Source: Streptomyces sp. NRRL F-5122 (GTDB lineage: Bacteria; Actinomycetota; Actinomycetes; Streptomycetales; Streptomycetaceae). Taken from it: a stretch of DNA of 64,000 nucleotides. The translations under genes were made by a program, and so were the position numbers. The notes beneath the pieces are model-generated. The model worked only from the letters and a program-made list of their open reading frames with translations. It was not told the origin of the DNA and searched no databases. This document shows, piece after piece, positions 63,582-64,000 of the stretch (its first letter is position 1; each line of letters begins with the position of its first letter). The stretch spans positions 186,001-250,000 of the forward strand of contig NZ_LMWH01000278.1 of the NCBI RefSeq assembly GCF_001507435.1. The letters are read 5' to 3'.

Positions 63582-64000
63582 GGCCGAGAGCAGGCTGATC
63601 GGATCAACGAATCGGCCGCCGCTGCCCTACACTTGAGAAACATGCTCTTCGCATCGCCAGCATCACGTACTTGCTGAATCAATTAAATTCGCCGACTATT
63701 GTTCTGTCAAGCAGGCCGAATCATCGGGCTGCCGAATTTGATTCTTCATGAACTTGGAAACGCAATTCATCCAGCGTCCGGCCAGATACATGCGAGATTC
63801 TCGATCGACTCGCCCATCGACTGCGCCAGGATTCTCAAGTTGCCATTGAGTTCCCCCAGGGTAGTCATGAAGTCCCGTCAAAAGTCAGAAAGTCGGCAAG
63901 CCATGCCTCACGTACGGTCATCTGTCCGGGGCTCCGCAAAGGAGCGGCCACCTGTTGCAGGCCCATGTCGTGGGTACCTTGTACGGTGGCGCGCGCGACG
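63582..64000. other. Lower-GC end of the window, no gene seen
   Basis: From about 63620 to 63900 base composition drops well below that of the rest of the window. Only short frames are present on either strand and none resembles a known protein. This may be an incoming island or the promoter region of a gene beyond the edge. Confidence 0.4.

Noticed and set aside
63696..63881. Minus-strand frame of 61 codons
   Set aside because: No family resemblance, no ribosome site, and it lies in a patch of unusual composition where stops are expected by chance.

Overview
The window reads as high-GC actinobacterial DNA, most likely the chromosome (probably an arm or other accessory zone) of Streptomyces or a close relative. 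The grounds are strong G/C bias at third codon positions, frequent GTG/TTG starts with GGAGG-type ribosome sites, and the gene families present: SpoIIE-type phosphatase, a HAMP-array hybrid kinase, an ANTAR protein, BlaI/M56, GH64 and GH65 enzymes, and many TetR/LacI/GntR regulators. I saw no rRNA, tRNA or CRISPR array. The genus is an inference.

Layout. 1-4.7 kb: a FadR/GntR regulator with a catabolic set (cupin cut by the window edge, class II aldolase-like enzyme, ornithine-cyclodeaminase-like enzyme, Gfo/Idh/MocA oxidoreductase). 4.9-7.5 kb: a TnpB-type gene interrupted by one in-frame TAG, preceded by a zinc-ribbon gene. 7.8-9.0 kb: an overlapping crcB-DUF190-crcB operon. 9.4-13.1 kb: a small unknown protein, a GNAT enzyme and an ABC exporter starting at TTG. 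13.3-16.4 kb: terB, M56 peptidase-BlaI, tatA and a shortened voltage-gated channel, with two near-identical BlaI/MecI-like palindromes. 16.7-18.4 kb: a KhtT/KhtU-like cation antiporter pair. 18.4-21.5 kb: decaying phage-tail-fibre-like genes around an ANTAR gene. 21.7-28.1 kb: Tat-exported phospholipase C, an MSOX/SolA-type oxidase, two alpha/beta hydrolases (one with an internal stop) and their probable TetR repressor.

28.3-35.2 kb: a divergent signalling block, SpoIIE phosphatase against a HAMP-array hybrid kinase plus response regulator. 35.3-38.2 kb: TetR and quinone oxidoreductase around three 21-bp-spaced operators, a SnoaL-like protein and two short-chain dehydrogenase tails. 38.2-41.8 kb: DUF3618 and holin-like membrane genes, a deleted BrkB gene and CorA. 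42.1-50.8 kb: carbohydrate use, with a GH64 glucanase and a LacI regulator, a GH65 enzyme and a sugar ABC importer, the last unit carrying its own operator family. 51.1-64 kb: P450, a truncated GNAT, a drug-type MFS transporter between two IS1380-like fragments, an IS607-like element (frameshifted serine recombinase plus intact TnpB), a nucleotidyltransferase, small unknown genes, a broken hydroxyacid dehydrogenase, a Tat-signal fragment and a cupin.

Two themes stand out. First, about ten genes are broken by single stops, single-base shifts or deletions, mostly near mobile-element traces, as in a region of rapid gene turnover. Second, several local regulons can be read from operators: FadR (TGGT-CTA-ACCA type), BlaI (CTACA-N4-TGTAG), TetR (GAACGTTC), a second TetR (three GGATC-N3-GGTCC copies) and LacI (TTGATCGTTCAA).
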